Shown piece after piece: positions 62,966-64,000 of a stretch of DNA of 64,000 nt (position 1 is its first letter; each line of letters begins with the position of its first letter). The stretch comes from Casimicrobium huifangae. Lineage in GTDB: Bacteria > Pseudomonadota > Gammaproteobacteria > Burkholderiales > Casimicrobiaceae. Location: NCBI RefSeq assembly GCF_009746125.1, contig NZ_CP041352.1:585847-649846 (forward strand). Direction: 5' to 3'. The notes beneath the pieces are model-generated. The model was not told where the DNA came from. It did no database searches and was given only the letters and a program-made list of their open reading frames with translations. Position numbers and translations under genes: made by a program.

Positions 62966-64000
62966 ATGATTACGTTCAAGCAAAAAGCACTGTTTTCCGC
63001 TATCGCGGGTGCAGGTGCTCTCGCTCTGACGGGTGCCGCCAATGCCGTGTACGTCAACCATGACGGTCTCGGCCAAGTGCTGGTTTATCCCTATTACACG
63101 GCCCGCGACGGCGTCGCGACGCTGTTGTCGGTGGTCAACACCACGAACAACGCTAAGATCGTTAAGGTTCGCTTCCTGGAAGGCAAGAACTCCCAAGAAG
63201 TATTGGACTTCAACTTGTTCCTCTCGCCGTTCGACGTGTGGACGGGCGCTGTTCTGCCAGCAGGCCAAGCTGCTGCAGACCTGCTGCCGGGCTACACTGC
63301 TCCGGGCCCGCTGGGCGGCGGCATGCTGGTAACTGGTGATCGTTCGTGTACCAACCCGAAGATCCCGGCTGTTGGCGCTGCTTTCCGTAACTTCCAGTAC
63401 TCTGCGGATACGACGGTTGCTGCCAACCAGGCAATGGACCGCTCGATGGAAGGCTACGTCGAGATGATCGAAATGGCCGAAATCGTTTCGACTTCTTCGC
63501 TGTGGGCTGACGTCAAGCACACCAAAGCCAACAGCTGGACTCCGAGCTGCGCCCTCGTGTCGCACGCTTCCGTGTCGGCTAACGCGGCTGCATGGTTGAC
63601 CGGTCCCCGTGGTGGTCTGTTCGGTGCCGGCACGCTCCTGAATGCGTCGGGTGGTACCAACACTGGTTACGATGCTACGGCGCTTAACGACTTCTGGTCG
63701 TCTGCCAGCACCTCCCAGTACACGCAACCGGGTTCGACGCTTCCCAGCTTGAACAGTGCCGATGGCCTGACGTCTATCGTTCAGAACGGTTCCAATGTTT
63801 ACATCACGAACTGGGCAGCTTCGTCTTCCTCGCTGCGTGGCGCTGATGCGGTTTCGACCGTGATCATGCACTCCAAAGTGATGAACGAATACGCTCACAC
63901 CGATGATGGCGTGGTTGGTACCGACTGGGTCATGACGATGCCGACGAAGCGTTTCTACGTGTTCCCGGCTCCGGTTCGTCGTCCGTTCCAGACCGCCTGG
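62966..64000 (+). CDS. exported surface-type protein of unknown function, cut by the window end
   Basis: An open frame of 345 codons running off the window. The start ATG is preceded by CAGAGGAG at 62946-62953. The signal peptide MITFKQKALFSAIAGAGAL ends in TGAANA. The mature protein begins VYVNHDGLGQVLVYPYYTARDG and continues VATLLSVVNTTNNAKIVKVRFLEGKNSQEVLDFNLF, then LSPFDVWTG. This pattern occurs in exported proteins of many Gram-negatives, but I know no function for it. Codon choice (CGT, AAC, GGT, CTG, TTC) suggests strong expression. Nearby T2SS genes hint that it may be a secreted substrate; that is inference. Confidence 0.8.
   Translation, partial: MITFKQKALFSAIAGAGALALTGAANAVYVNHDGLGQVLVYPYYTARDGVATLLSVVNTTNNAKIVKVRFLEGKNSQEVLDFNLFLSPFDVWTGAVLPAGQAAADLLPGYTAPGPLGGGMLVTGDRSCTNPKIPAVGAAFRNFQYSADTTVAANQAMDRSMEGYVEMIEMAEIVSTSSLWADVKHTKANSWTPSCALVSHASVSANAAAWLTGPRGGLFGAGTLLNASGGTNTGYDATALNDFWSSASTSQYTQPGSTLPSLNSADGLTSIVQNGSNVYITNWAASSSSLRGADAVSTVIMHSKVMNEYAHTDDGVVGTDWVMTMPTKRFYVFPAPVRRPFQTAW

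Noticed and set aside
1-64000. rRNA, tRNA, CRISPR array, prophage or insertion sequence
   Set aside because: None was seen on either strand; repeats present are hairpin types without spacers or transposase genes.

Overview
The window looks like the chromosome of a high-GC betaproteobacterium, probably Burkholderiales-like. The support is a caa3-type cytochrome oxidase operon with a small assembly peptide and a DUF2909 gene, a bioH-bioC pair beside comF, a Bug/TctC-type solute-binding protein, and the gene content in general. I cannot name the genus. I see no rRNA, tRNA, CRISPR array, prophage or insertion sequence.

Layout. 0.4-4.1 kb: a Vat-like acetyltransferase, a flavodoxin-fold oxidoreductase and a secreted HELGH metalloprotease ending in a DUF5648-like module. 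4.3-7.4 kb: trmL and comF, divergent from bioH-bioC (pimelate end of biotin synthesis). 7.4-15 kb: pbpC with a thioester alpha-2-macroglobulin, divergent from recG. 17.3-18.7 kb: a lipoprotein and a VapBC-type toxin-antitoxin pair. 19-31.6 kb: mostly housekeeping genes (prfA, pyrF, prmC, ychF, metK, two LpxL-type acyltransferases, a Sua5-type tRNA t6A enzyme, glycerate kinase, a YfcG-type GST). 31.8-34.3 kb: a four-gene module of a 101-residue protein of unknown family, a DUF1190 lipoprotein, an ATP-grasp glutathionylspermidine-synthase-like enzyme and a DUF350 membrane protein. 34.5-35.3 kb: a TANGO2/NRDE protein.

35.3-43.3 kb is a coherent catabolic locus for the C2 sulfonate sulfoacetate. 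An acyl-CoA ligase (sauT-like), an acylating aldehyde dehydrogenase (sauS-like), a tripartite-tricarboxylate-type binding protein and sulfoacetaldehyde acetyltransferase (xsc) lie on the minus strand. An IclR regulator and a phosphate acetyltransferase (pta) lie on the plus strand. Together they would convert sulfoacetate to sulfite and acetyl-CoA.

43.5-50.6 kb is the aa3/caa3 oxidase and its assembly genes (coxB, ctaD, small peptide, ctaG, ctaE, surf1, a Sco-like protein, ctaB); heme A synthase is absent. A rubredoxin follows. 50.9-62.3 kb is a type II secretion operon (gspE, F, G, H, I, J, K, L, M, a GspC-like gene, D). A lipoprotein and a truncated, apparently highly expressed exported protein of unknown function end the window.

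The most striking unexplained structure is a family of five intergenic palindromes of about 116-121 bp, each centred on TCGA and ending in AAGCTG on the plus strand (4160, 21285, 30724, 36866 and 53955). One forms the 3' end of the sauS-like gene and one separates gspF from gspG. Other repeat types are paired GCTAGC-loop hairpins, REP-like hairpins, and two inverted repeats built from GACGAATGAC-like units just upstream of pyrF and ychF.
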